Assembly (NCBI GenBank): GCA_024404065.1
Contig: JAKSQR010000006.1
Location: forward strand, 1 to 24,350
DNA: 24,350 nucleotides
From: Clostridia bacterium
GTDB taxonomy: Bacteria > Bacillota > Clostridia > Oscillospirales > Acutalibacteraceae
Reading direction: 5' to 3'
In this document: in pieces, positions 9,009 to 16,216 of the stretch
How positions within the stretch are numbered: the stretch's first letter is position 1
How the letters are laid out: each line of letters starts with the position of its first letter
Notes under the pieces: model-generated
Told to the model about the DNA's origin: nothing
Database searches by the model: none
Seen by the model: the letters and a program-made list of their open reading frames with translations, nothing else
Translations under genes and position numbers: made by a program

Positions 9009-9103
9009 GACAAATCATTTTGCAGGCTGAATGAAATTCAACCAATGCAATGTTATATATATAATGTATATGTATGCCTTGCGTTGGCGCCACGGGATTT
9101 GTC
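9009..9103 (+). promoter_or_regulatory. Structured rpsL-rpsG intercistronic element (candidate S7 autoregulatory site)
   Basis: The 161-base spacer contains nested complementarity. The outer stem is GACAAATC (9009-9016) with GATTTGTC (9096-9103), eight perfect pairs. Inside are a small hairpin TGAAT/ATTCA (9028-9032/9036-9040, loop GAA) and a long arm CCAATGCAA (9042-9050) with TTGCGTTGG (9079-9087, one G-U pair) whose AT-rich loop contains TTATATATATAA. Together they would form a three-way junction about 30 nt upstream of the rpsG ribosome binding site. In E. coli, S7 represses translation by binding the equivalent intercistronic region. By position this could be a functional counterpart, but that is inference. 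Confidence 0.5.
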
Positions 9104-9147
9104 ACTCGAGTACCTATGATATCATTACTATGAAGGAGGGAAGCGCG

Positions 9148-9618
9148 ATGCCAAGAAGAGGCAACATAGCAAAACGTGAAGTTTTGCCAGATCCGCTTTA
9201 CAATTCAACTCTTGTTACCCGTCTTATAAACAACATTATGCTTGACGGTAAGAAGGGCGTAGCTCAGAAGATCGTTTACGAAGCTTTTGAGATTATCAAA
9301 GAAAAGACCGGCAAGGAACCCCTTGAGGTTTTCGAAGAGGCTATGGAGAACGTTATGCCCGTTCTTGAAGTAAAAGCCCGCCGTGTTGGTGGTGCAACTT
9401 ACCAGGTTCCTATGGAAGTTCGCCCCGCAAGAAGACAGACACTTGGTCTTCGTTGGATTACAACATATTCCAGAGCTCGTTCAGAAAGAACTCAGAAAGA
9501 GCGTCTTGCTAACGAAATTATGGATGCTGCTAACCAGACAGGTGCTGCATTTAAGAAGCGTGAAGATACACACAAGATGGCAGAGTCCAACAAGGCTTTT
9601 GCACATTTCAGATGGTAA
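9148..9618 (+). CDS. rpsG: 30S ribosomal protein S7
   Basis: S7 is the primary assembly protein of the 30S head, binding the 3' major domain of 16S rRNA and lining the E-site mRNA exit. The product is 156 residues, the family norm. It begins MPRRGNIAKREVLPDPLYNS and contains the signatures RVGGATYQVP and RPARRQTLGLRWI. The start is ATG 9148 with GGAGGG at 9135-9140, seven bases upstream. An in-frame ATG at 9130 would overlap that binding site and the frame further upstream encodes nothing S7-like, so both are rejected. It lies in the str cluster, with fusA 62 nt downstream and no terminator between. Confidence 0.97.
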   Translation: MPRRGNIAKREVLPDPLYNSTLVTRLINNIMLDGKKGVAQKIVYEAFEIIKEKTGKEPLEVFEEAMENVMPVLEVKARRVGGATYQVPMEVRPARRQTLGLRWITTYSRARSERTQKERLANEIMDAANQTGAAFKKREDTHKMAESNKAFAHFRW

Positions 9619-9680
9619 TTCACCCTTATTTAGCTTATTCATTTTACACTATATTATTTTGACAGAAATCGGAGGTCACT

Positions 9681-11750
9681 ATGCCAAGACAGGTTTCACT
9701 TGAAATGACAAGAAACATTGGTATTATGGCGCATATTGATGCGGGTAAGACCACAACAACTGAGCGTATCCTGTACTACACAGGCAAAACTCATAAGATT
9801 GGTGAGACTCACGATGGTGCTGCAACCATGGACTTCATGGAGCAGGAGCAGGAAAGAGGTATTACAATTACTTCAGCTGCTACTACATGTTTTTGGAAGG
9901 ACCACCGTGTAAACATCATCGATACCCCGGGTCACGTTGACTTCACAGTTGAAGTTGAGCGTTCACTCAGAGTTCTTGATGGCTCTGTTACAGTTCTTTG
10001 CGCAAAGGGCGGCGTTGAGCCCCAGAGCGAAACTGTTTGGAGACAGGCAGATAAGTATAAGGTTCCCAGAATGGTTTATGTTAATAAGATGGACATTATG
10101 GGTGCTGACTTCTACAACGTACTTCGTATGATGAAGGAAAGACTTAAATGTAATGCTGTTCCCATCCAGCTTCCTATCGGCGCTGAGAGCGACTTTATAG
10201 GTATCATCGACCTTGTAACTATGAAGGCTCATATTTATAAGGATGACCTTGGTAAGGTTGTAGATGTAGTTGAAATTCCTGATGATATGAAGGAAATTGC
10301 TCAGAAGTATCATGATGAGCTTATTGAGCACGTTGCTGAGCAGGATGAAGAGCTCATGGAAAAATTCTTCGAAGGCGAAGAGCTTACCATTGACGAAATC
10401 AAGACCTGCATCAGAAAGTCTACAATCGCTAACGAAATGGTACCTGTATGCTGCGGTACATCATACCGTAACAAGGGTGTACAGCTTCTCCTTGATGCTG
10501 TTGTTGACTTTATGCCATCACCCCTTGACGTTCCTGCTATCACCGGTGTTAATCCTAAGACCGATGAAGAGGAAGTAAGACATTCATCAGATGAAGAGCC
10601 TTTCTCAGCTCTTGCATTTAAGATTACAACAGACCAGTTTGTTGGTAAGCTCTGCTTCTTCAGAGTTTACTCAGGTATTGTTGAAACAGGCAGCAGCGTT
10701 TACAACTCAACAAAGGGTGTAAACGAAAGAATGGGTCGTATCCTTCAGATGCACGCAAACCACAGAGAAGATATTGACTGCTGCTATGCTGGTGATATCG
10801 CTGCTTGTGTAGGCGTTAAGCAGACTACAACAGGTGATACACTTTGCGATGCTAAGCATCCTGTAATTCTTGAATCAATGGAATTCCCCGAGCCCGTTAT
10901 CAGAGTTGCTATCGAACCCAAGACCAAAGCTGGTCAGGAAAAGATGGGCATTGCTCTCCAGAAGCTTGCAGAGGAAGACCCCACATTCAAGTGCTATACT
11001 GACGAAGAAACCGGCCAGACAATTATTGCTGGTATGGGCGAGCTTCACCTTGAAATCATCGTAGACAGAATGCTCCGTGAATTCCATGTTGAAGCAAACG
11101 TTGGTCAGCCTCAGGTTGCATACCGTGAAACCATTACTAAGGCAGCTGATTCAGATACTAAGTATTCACGTCAGTCTGGTGGTAAAGGTCAGTACGGTCA
11201 CGTTAAGATTACAATCGAGCCCAATCCTGAAAAGGGTTATGAATTCGTTAACAACATCGTTGGTGGTGCTATTCCTAAGGAATACTTCAACGCTATCGAA
11301 GCTGGTATCAAGGGCGCAATGCTCTCAGGTACACTTGCAGGCTACAACGTTGTTGACGTTAAGGTAACTCTTAATGATGGTTCTTACCACGAAGTTGACT
11401 CTTCAGAAATGGCCTTCAAGATTGCCGCATCAATGGCATTCAAGGATGCTATGAAGAAGGCAGCTCCCGTACTTATGGAGCCCATCATGAAAACTTCCAT
11501 CATTGTTCCCGAGGAATATATCGGCGACGTTATGGGTGACGTTAACTCCCGTCGTGGTCTTATTCAGGGTCAGGAAGCAAGAACAGGTGCAACTCAGATT
11601 GATGCACACATTCCTCTCTCAAACATGTTTGGTTACGCTACAGCTCTTCGTTCAAGAACTCAGGGCCGTGGTCAGTATGCTATGGAGCCCAGCCATTATG
11701 CTGAAGTTCCCAGAAACATTGCAGAGAAGATTACAAGTGGCAAAGAATAA
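9681..11750 (+). CDS. fusA: Translation elongation factor G
   Basis: EF-G is the GTPase that drives ribosome translocation and, with RRF, ribosome recycling. The 689-residue product is full length. The G-domain motifs are AHIDAGKTT (17-25), RGITI of switch I, DTPGH (81-85) and NKMD (135-138). Domain II, the alpha/beta domain III, domain IV (QSGGKGQYGHV onward) and domain V (PIMKTSIIVPEEYIGDVMGDVNSRRG) follow in order. The ribosome binding site GGAGG (9671-9675) lies five bases before ATG 9681. No promoter or terminator is evident in the 62 nt after rpsG, so it is probably read from the rpsL promoter. The intact G motifs argue for a canonical EF-G rather than a TetM-like paralogue. Confidence 0.98.
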   Translation: MPRQVSLEMTRNIGIMAHIDAGKTTTTERILYYTGKTHKIGETHDGAATMDFMEQEQERGITITSAATTCFWKDHRVNIIDTPGHVDFTVEVERSLRVLDGSVTVLCAKGGVEPQSETVWRQADKYKVPRMVYVNKMDIMGADFYNVLRMMKERLKCNAVPIQLPIGAESDFIGIIDLVTMKAHIYKDDLGKVVDVVEIPDDMKEIAQKYHDELIEHVAEQDEELMEKFFEGEELTIDEIKTCIRKSTIANEMVPVCCGTSYRNKGVQLLLDAVVDFMPSPLDVPAITGVNPKTDEEEVRHSSDEEPFSALAFKITTDQFVGKLCFFRVYSGIVETGSSVYNSTKGVNERMGRILQMHANHREDIDCCYAGDIAACVGVKQTTTGDTLCDAKHPVILESMEFPEPVIRVAIEPKTKAGQEKMGIALQKLAEEDPTFKCYTDEETGQTIIAGMGELHLEIIVDRMLREFHVEANVGQPQVAYRETITKAADSDTKYSRQSGGKGQYGHVKITIEPNPEKGYEFVNNIVGGAIPKEYFNAIEAGIKGAMLSGTLAGYNVVDVKVTLNDGSYHEVDSSEMAFKIAASMAFKDAMKKAAPVLMEPIMKTSIIVPEEYIGDVMGDVNSRRGLIQGQEARTGATQIDAHIPLSNMFGYATALRSRTQGRGQYAMEPSHYAEVPRNIAEKITSGKE

Positions 11751-11775
11751 TCTTTACTAAATTTATTAAAAAGGC

Positions 11776-11804
11776 TTGAAATTTATAGCTTTTATTGTTA
11801 AAAT
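11776..11804 (+). promoter_or_regulatory. tuf promoter
   Basis: TTGAAA (11776-11781), a 17 bp spacer and TAAAAT (11799-11804) place a start near 11811. It gives tuf its own transcription in addition to readthrough from fusA, from which no convincing terminator separates it. Confidence 0.65.
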
Positions 11805-11807
11805 GTA

Positions 11808-11825
11808 TTCATGCGTGTGCATGAA
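11808..11825 (+). other. Stem-loop at the 5' end of the tuf transcript
   Basis: TTCATGC (11808-11814) and GCATGAA (11819-11825) form seven perfect pairs around a four-base loop GTGT. The stem begins at or next to the predicted transcription start. It could protect the 5' end of a highly expressed mRNA. There is no T-run, so it is not a terminator. Confidence 0.4.
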
Positions 11826-11860
11826 AAAATTCGTAAAATATTGAATGGAGGAAAATCTCT

Positions 11861-13060
11861 ATGGCAAAAGAAAAATTTAACCGTAGTAAGCCCCATGTAA
11901 ACATTGGTACTATCGGTCACGTTGACCATGGTAAGACAACTCTTACTGCAGCTATCACAAAGACCCTCGCTATGAAGGGCGGCGCAGACTTCATTGACTA
12001 CGCTAACATCGATAAGGCTCCCGAAGAGAGAGAACGTGGTATTACAATTAACACAGCTCACGTTGAGTATGAAACTGACGCTCGTCACTATGCTCACGTT
12101 GACTGCCCCGGCCACGCTGACTATATTAAGAACATGATCACTGGTGCTGCTCAGATGGACGGTTCAATCCTTGTTATCGCTTCAACTGATGGCCCCATGG
12201 CTCAGACTAAGGAACATCTTCTTCTTGCTCGTCAGGTTGGCGTTCCCAAGATCATCGTTTTCATGAACAAAGTTGACCAGGTTGACGACCCCGAACTTCT
12301 CGAGCTCGTTGAAATGGAAATCAGAGAAACACTCGCTGAGTATGGTTTCGATGAAGAAGCTCCCATCATCAAGGGTTCAGCTCTTAAGGCTCTTGAATAT
12401 GACGGTGGCGACGTAAACGCTCCTGAGCTTGCTCCTATCTGGGAACTCATGGATGCTGTTGACAGCTACATTCCTACTCCTGACCGTATGGCAGACCTTC
12501 CCTTCCTTATGCCCGTTGAAGACGTATTCACAATCACTGGTCGTGGTACTGTTGCTACTGGTAGAGTTGAAAGAGGTCAGCTCAAGACTGGTGAAGAAAT
12601 CGAAATCATCGGTCTCACAGAGGAAAGAAGAAAGACAGTTGTTACTGGTATCGAAATGTTCAGAAAGATCCTTGACTACGCTGAGGCAGGCGATAACATC
12701 GGTGCTCTCCTTCGTGGTGTTCAGAGATCTGAAATTGAAAGAGGCCAGGTTCTTGCTAAGACTGGTTCAATCAACCCCCACACAAAGTTCGTAGGCCAGG
12801 TTTACGTTCTTACTAAGGAAGAAGGCGGCCGTCATACACCTTTCTTCAACAACTATCGTCCTCAGTTCTACTTCAGAACAACTGACGTTACAGGCGTTAT
12901 CTCTCTTCCCGAAGGCACTGAAATGTGCATGCCCGGCGATAACGTTGACATGAACGTTGAACTCATCACTCCTATCGCTATTGAAAAGGGTCTTCGTTTT
13001 GCTATCCGTGAAGGCGGCAGAACTGTTGGTTCAGGCGTTGTTATCGAGATCAACGAATAA
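11861..13060 (+). CDS. tuf: Translation elongation factor Tu
   Basis: EF-Tu is the GTPase that delivers aminoacyl-tRNA to the ribosomal A site. The 399-residue product is full length. Motifs are GHVDHGKT (19-26), RGITI in switch I, DCPGH (81-85, with catalytic H85) and NKVD (136-139, where E. coli has NKCD), followed by the two beta-barrel domains ending REGGRTVGSGVVIEI. The ribosome binding site GGAGG is at 11847-11851, nine bases before ATG 11861. Codon use is as biased as in the neighbouring ribosomal genes. It has its own promoter and ends at a strong terminator (13096-13128), so it closes the str cluster. Whether a second tuf exists elsewhere cannot be seen. Confidence 0.98.
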   Translation: MAKEKFNRSKPHVNIGTIGHVDHGKTTLTAAITKTLAMKGGADFIDYANIDKAPEERERGITINTAHVEYETDARHYAHVDCPGHADYIKNMITGAAQMDGSILVIASTDGPMAQTKEHLLLARQVGVPKIIVFMNKVDQVDDPELLELVEMEIRETLAEYGFDEEAPIIKGSALKALEYDGGDVNAPELAPIWELMDAVDSYIPTPDRMADLPFLMPVEDVFTITGRGTVATGRVERGQLKTGEEIEIIGLTEERRKTVVTGIEMFRKILDYAEAGDNIGALLRGVQRSEIERGQVLAKTGSINPHTKFVGQVYVLTKEEGGRHTPFFNNYRPQFYFRTTDVTGVISLPEGTEMCMPGDNVDMNVELITPIAIEKGLRFAIREGGRTVGSGVVIEINE

Positions 13061-13063
13061 TTA

Positions 13064-13092
13064 AAGCATAATTCTTCCGTAAGGAAGTGCTT
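13064..13092 (+). other. 3' UTR hairpin after tuf
   Basis: CTTCC (13074-13078) and GGAAG (13083-13087) close a GTAA loop of the GNRA class. Outside them AAGCA (13064-13068) can pair with TGCTT (13088-13092) across a five-base bulge. No T-run follows. It stands immediately ahead of the true terminator and may protect the tuf mRNA 3' end. Confidence 0.45.
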
Positions 13093-13095
13093 AAA

Positions 13096-13128
13096 GGCTC
13101 CTCTTGGTTTCAAGAGGAGCCGATTTTT
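13096..13128 (+). terminator. Intrinsic terminator of tuf
   Basis: GGCTCCTCTTG (13096-13106) and CAAGAGGAGCC (13111-13121) form 11 perfect pairs with loop GTTT, followed by GATTTTT (13122-13128). It ends the RNA polymerase/str block. Confidence 0.92.
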
Positions 13129-13132
13129 ATAT

Positions 13133-13164
13133 AAAAAATATCCCTGAGATTATCTCTCAGGGAT
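13133..13164 (-). terminator. Intrinsic terminator of the minus-strand hydrolase gene
   Basis: ATCCCTGAGA (13140-13149) and TCTCAGGGAT (13155-13164) form 10 perfect pairs. Read on the minus strand, the stem is followed by AT and six T residues (complement of 13133-13138). It lies seven bases past the hydrolase stop codon, back to back with the tuf terminator. Confidence 0.85.
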
Positions 13165-13170
13165 TTATTG

Positions 13171-14049
13171 TTATTTTACCTTTGCGTTATAGAATCTTGC
13201 TATATCGGCATATACGCTTGCCTTATCAAGCTCGTTTATTACCTCGTGCTTCATACCGGGGTAGGTAGTTGCACTTACGTGAATATAGCCTGCTTTATTC
13301 AGGAATTTAATTGTTTTTGCAAGGCCGTAATTACCGCCTCTGAATCTGTCTTTTTCACCATTTGCAGTGTAAATACACAGCTCTTTATTCTGGCACTTAT
13401 AATCCTTTATTTTTCTTATATGCGCAGTTGAGTTTGCTATCTCACGTATTGCAGAGGTAGTGTATTTACAGCCCTGTACAAGGGGGTCCTTGCGATACTC
13501 AATAAGGGTATAGGGGTTGCCGCATACCCATGTATCTGAGCCTGTGTTAATCATTTTGCATATTAAGCCTTTAGTAGAGTTTTCACCATAAAGCTTTACT
13601 GCAATATTACAGAAGGCTGTGCCTGCCTTAGCAAGTGAAATGGGAAATACAGTGCCTGTAAGCACAAGCTTTTCAACCTCAGCATCGTGCTGCTGAATAT
13701 ACATACGGGCTAAAAGAGAGCCGAAGGAATGACCGAATAAATAAAGAGGAGCATCGGGATGAAGTGACCTTACATATTTTGTAATTTCGTATTGGTCCTC
13801 AACTATCTGCTCACAGCTGTCAAAGTGACCTAAAAAATATTTGCTGTCTACTGATTTGCCGTGACCTCTGTTGTCACTTGCTATAACACAGTATCCGAGA
13901 TTATTCAGAAACTCGCAGAAATTATCATATCTGCCTTTATGCTCTGTTGCACCGTGAATTACCTGAATAATTGCCTTAGGTTCATCACATTCATATAAAG
14001 CGCAGGAAAGCTCAAGACCGTCATTTGCTTTTACAGTTAATTCTTTCAT
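13171..14049 (-). CDS. Alpha/beta hydrolase, lysophospholipase/monoacylglycerol-lipase-like
   Basis: This is a serine hydrolase of the lysophospholipase/monoglyceride lipase branch (Hydrolase_4 type), probably cleaving acyl esters of small lipids; the true substrate is unknown. The 292-residue protein has the family motif IHGATEHKGRY (31-41, oxyanion region), the DNRGHGKS stretch (59-66) and the nucleophile elbow GHSFG (106-110) with S108. Likely D234 (GEKDRF) and H268 (GMKHEV) complete the triad. There is no signal peptide or membrane segment, so it is probably cytoplasmic. The start is ATG at 14049, with GGGGAGG seven bases upstream. It has its own promoter (14080-14108) and terminator. The acyl-CoA ligase-like gene upstream on the same strand suggests a lipid-handling role, but a terminator separates the two. 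Confidence 0.85.
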   Translation of the reverse strand: MKELTVKANDGLELSCALYECDEPKAIIQVIHGATEHKGRYDNFCEFLNNLGYCVIASDNRGHGKSVDSKYFLGHFDSCEQIVEDQYEITKYVRSLHPDAPLYLFGHSFGSLLARMYIQQHDAEVEKLVLTGTVFPISLAKAGTAFCNIAVKLYGENSTKGLICKMINTGSDTWVCGNPYTLIEYRKDPLVQGCKYTTSAIREIANSTAHIRKIKDYKCQNKELCIYTANGEKDRFRGGNYGLAKTIKFLNKAGYIHVSATTYPGMKHEVINELDKASVYADIARFYNAKVK

Positions 14050-14079
14050 GGAAATACCTCCCCAAAAAAGTTCAGCATT

Positions 14080-14108
14080 ATTTTATCACAATAATCAAAT
14101 CAAGTAAA
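14080..14108 (-). promoter_or_regulatory. Promoter of the hydrolase gene
   Basis: On the minus strand, TTTACT (14108-14103), a 17 bp spacer and TAAAAT (14085-14080) place a start about 25-30 bases upstream of ATG 14049. The -35 match is moderate (4 of 6). Confidence 0.5.
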
Positions 14109-14112
14109 GTAT

Positions 14113-14140
14113 AAAAGAAAGGAGCCCGTAAGGACTCCTT
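14113..14140 (-). terminator. Terminator of the acyl-CoA ligase-like gene
   Basis: AAGGAG (14119-14124) pairs with CTCCTT (14135-14140), then one mismatch and two G-C pairs close a GTAA loop. On the minus strand the stem is followed by TCTTTTAT. It begins six bases after the ligase stop codon. Confidence 0.7.
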
Positions 14141-14146
14141 AATTTA

Positions 14147-15976
14147 TTATTTCTTTTCTTCTGTCTTAGCTGCTTTCTTTGATGCCTTGGCATTTTCCTT
14201 TGCCTTTTTATCCTCGCTCTTTTTAGCAGCCTTTGCTTCCTTAGCCTTCTGATTTTCAGCCTTTTTGGTTTCTTTAGCTTCCTTCTTGGCAGCCTTTTTC
14301 TGCATTTTTAATTCCTTGCGGGCTGTCTTTGCAGAGCTTCTCTTAATCTTCTGGCTGGAGGTTTTTTCAAACTCTTCATCTCTGATTTCTACTCTTGAAA
14401 CCTGCTTGTAGTTAGGCAGGTCAGAGCAAGCCTGACGGATATTTTTAAGTACTTCCTCATCAGTTTTATCTTCGCTGAGGAATACCTCTGCAACAAGGCT
14501 GTCTTCTTCGCCAAATTCGTTTATATCACCGTTTACAACAACTTCGCTGATGTAATCAATGCCCTGAATGTAGCTTTCAATTTCCTCAGGATAAATGTTC
14601 TTACCATTATTGAGAACAATAATATTTTTCTTACGTCCGCTGATTACAATCTGACCCTTTTCATTAAGGAAACCGTAGTCACCTGTTTTGAACCAGCCAT
14701 CTTTAAGCACCTTTTCAGTTTCATCAGGGTTATTGTAGTAACCCATCATAACAACATCGCCCTTACAGCAGATTTCACCAATACCCTCATCATTAGGCTT
14801 ATTGATTTTAACCTCAAGGCAGGGGAGAGGATATCCAACAGTATTGCTGTCAATATCGTGCTCTGCAGAGTTTACACTTACAAGGGGTGAGCATTCTGTA
14901 ATGCCGTAACCATTTAAGAATGTAATGCCGATATTGTTAAAGAAATCACCAATTTCAGGGCGAAGAGGAGCGCCACCGCAGATGATAAGCTTAAGGTTAC
15001 CACCAAGCATATCGTGTATAGGCTTAAATGCCTGCGCTCTTATATCTACACCCTTTGCAAGCATTGCTTTTGCCTGCTCAATGCCTGCAAGCAGCTCAGG
15101 TAATTTGCCCTGCTGCTCAAAGCCCTTTATAATTCTGCCATACATAATCTGTGCAAGGGCAGGTACAACAAAAATATAGTCAGGCTTATAGGTCTGCATA
15201 TTCTTGATAATTTTAAGCATATTATCATTTATGCAAAGAGTTGCATGGCTGTGGAATGCTGCAAAAATACCTGTAACAGCCTCATAAGTGTGGTGCCAGG
15301 GAAGTACTGAAAGGCAGCACTCGCCAACGGTAACAACCTGAAGACCATAGTAAACATCACTTATAAGGTTCTTTTCTGAGAGCATAACACCCTTTGCAAC
15401 ACCTGTAGTGCCTGATGTATATACAATCATTTTAAGTGCTTCTATGTTATCCTCGTGCTGAAGGAAAGCTGAAGCAGACATCTGTGAGCCCTTTTCAAGA
15501 GCCTTATCAAATGAGAGGAATATACCGTCATCCTCTTCTCTTTCAAAGCAGATTACTGCCTTAATCTCAGGAAGCTCGTCAATATGATTCTTAATGATTT
15601 CTTCGTGCTTTGCAGAGCAGAAAATTGCACTTGCCTTACAGTCATTAAGCAGAAATACAACATCGTTTTCGGGCAGCTCCTTATCAAGAGGAACGTGTAC
15701 GCCGCTTGAGCGAAGCATAGTGAAATAAGTAAGTATATACTTAAAGCTGTTAGGGCCAATACAAGCTACCTTTTTATCATCAAGCTGAAGGCTGTTTAAG
15801 AAGGCACCGAGTGAGCCAATCATTGTAGTAAACTGGCTGAAGGTAACCTCTTTAATATCTTCACCGTCTTTATATTTATAGGCAATTTTGTCGCCCGCTT
15901 CATAGTTTGCAAGCTCAATCATTTCTCTGACTGATGAAATCTTTTCAACGTTTGTTTTGTAAATGCTATTGTTCAT
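14147..15976 (-). CDS. AMP-forming long-chain acyl-CoA ligase-like enzyme with Lys/Ala-rich tail
   Basis: This is an adenylate-forming enzyme (ANL superfamily) that would activate a carboxylate, probably a fatty acid, with ATP and transfer it to CoA. The P-loop YTSGTTGVAKG is at 186-196, followed by GYGITECSP (356-364), TGD (431-433) and GRKKNIIVLNNGKNIYPEE (448-466). A C-terminal catalytic lysine is likely K543 in SSQKIKR. The GKNIYPEEIE motif and the overall arrangement resemble FadD-type ligases; substrate and chain length are not visible. After residue about 555 the fold ends and a 50-residue tail follows, with 21 Lys and 13 Ala among residues 560-609, which is not part of the usual family. 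There is no signal peptide. The start is ATG at 15976; no good GGAGG precedes it, only a purine-rich run (complement of 15986-16007). Confidence 0.85.
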   Translation of the reverse strand: MNNSIYKTNVEKISSVREMIELANYEAGDKIAYKYKDGEDIKEVTFSQFTTMIGSLGAFLNSLQLDDKKVACIGPNSFKYILTYFTMLRSSGVHVPLDKELPENDVVFLLNDCKASAIFCSAKHEEIIKNHIDELPEIKAVICFEREEDDGIFLSFDKALEKGSQMSASAFLQHEDNIEALKMIVYTSGTTGVAKGVMLSEKNLISDVYYGLQVVTVGECCLSVLPWHHTYEAVTGIFAAFHSHATLCINDNMLKIIKNMQTYKPDYIFVVPALAQIMYGRIIKGFEQQGKLPELLAGIEQAKAMLAKGVDIRAQAFKPIHDMLGGNLKLIICGGAPLRPEIGDFFNNIGITFLNGYGITECSPLVSVNSAEHDIDSNTVGYPLPCLEVKINKPNDEGIGEICCKGDVVMMGYYNNPDETEKVLKDGWFKTGDYGFLNEKGQIVISGRKKNIIVLNNGKNIYPEEIESYIQGIDYISEVVVNGDINEFGEEDSLVAEVFLSEDKTDEEVLKNIRQACSDLPNYKQVSRVEIRDEEFEKTSSQKIKRSSAKTARKELKMQKKAAKKEAKETKKAENQKAKEAKAAKKSEDKKAKENAKASKKAAKTEEKK

Positions 15977-16046
15977 TTTTGTTTATCTCTTTTCTCTTTT
16001 CTCTCTCAGTGTTACATATTTTTATAAATGTCACACATTATGGCAT

Positions 16047-16075
16047 ATTATATTATAAATAGACATAAGGGTCAA
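16047..16075 (-). promoter_or_regulatory. Promoter of the acyl-CoA ligase-like gene
   Basis: On the minus strand, TTGACC (16075-16070), a 17 bp spacer and a perfect TATAAT (16052-16047) predict a start near 16040 and a leader of about 64 nt. It diverges from the promoter at 16153-16181; the two share the 240-base spacer between the ligase and the alpha-galactosidase. Confidence 0.75.
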
Positions 16076-16152
16076 TTAGACAAATGTAGAAAATGTACAA
16101 AAACGGGAAAATATTATAAACATTATGCACAAATTTCAAATTATAATAAATC

Positions 16153-16181
16153 TTGTACATTAAAATATATTGTGATATTAT
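16153..16181 (+). promoter_or_regulatory. Promoter of the alpha-galactosidase-proBAC unit
   Basis: TTGTAC (16153-16158), a 17 bp spacer and TATTAT (16176-16181) lie about 35 bases upstream of the start codon at 16217. An overlapping TATAAA at 16181-16186 is an alternative -10. The surrounding 16080-16200 stretch is very AT-rich with no other clear element. Confidence 0.5.
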
Positions 16182-16216
16182 ATAAAATAGAGAAATTTGT
16201 GAATGGAGGATTTATT

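Noticed and set aside
9018..9065. Possible rpsG promoter using TATAAT at 9060-9065
   Set aside because: The -35 position holds TTCAAC, a poor match, and the TATAAT is part of an alternating TA tract in the loop of the intercistronic structure.
9130..9147. Upstream in-frame ATG for rpsG
   Set aside because: It overlaps the GGAGGG ribosome binding site that correctly serves ATG 9148, and S7 proteins begin MPRRG.
9659..9664. TTGACA just upstream of fusA
   Set aside because: A -10 at 16-18 bp spacing would fall within the fusA coding start (TGCCAA and neighbours) and does not match. It is a chance hexamer.
11769..11793. Possible terminator between fusA and tuf
   Set aside because: The stem AAAAGGCT/AGCTTTT is short, bulged and A/T-rich, with a long loop, and it overlaps the tuf -35 box. 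Not convincing.
16028..16216. Extended N-terminus of the alpha-galactosidase
   Set aside because: The 63 added residues are Lys/Tyr/Ile-rich translation of AT-rich promoter DNA, with no ribosome binding site. GGAGG at 16205-16209 sets the start at 16217.
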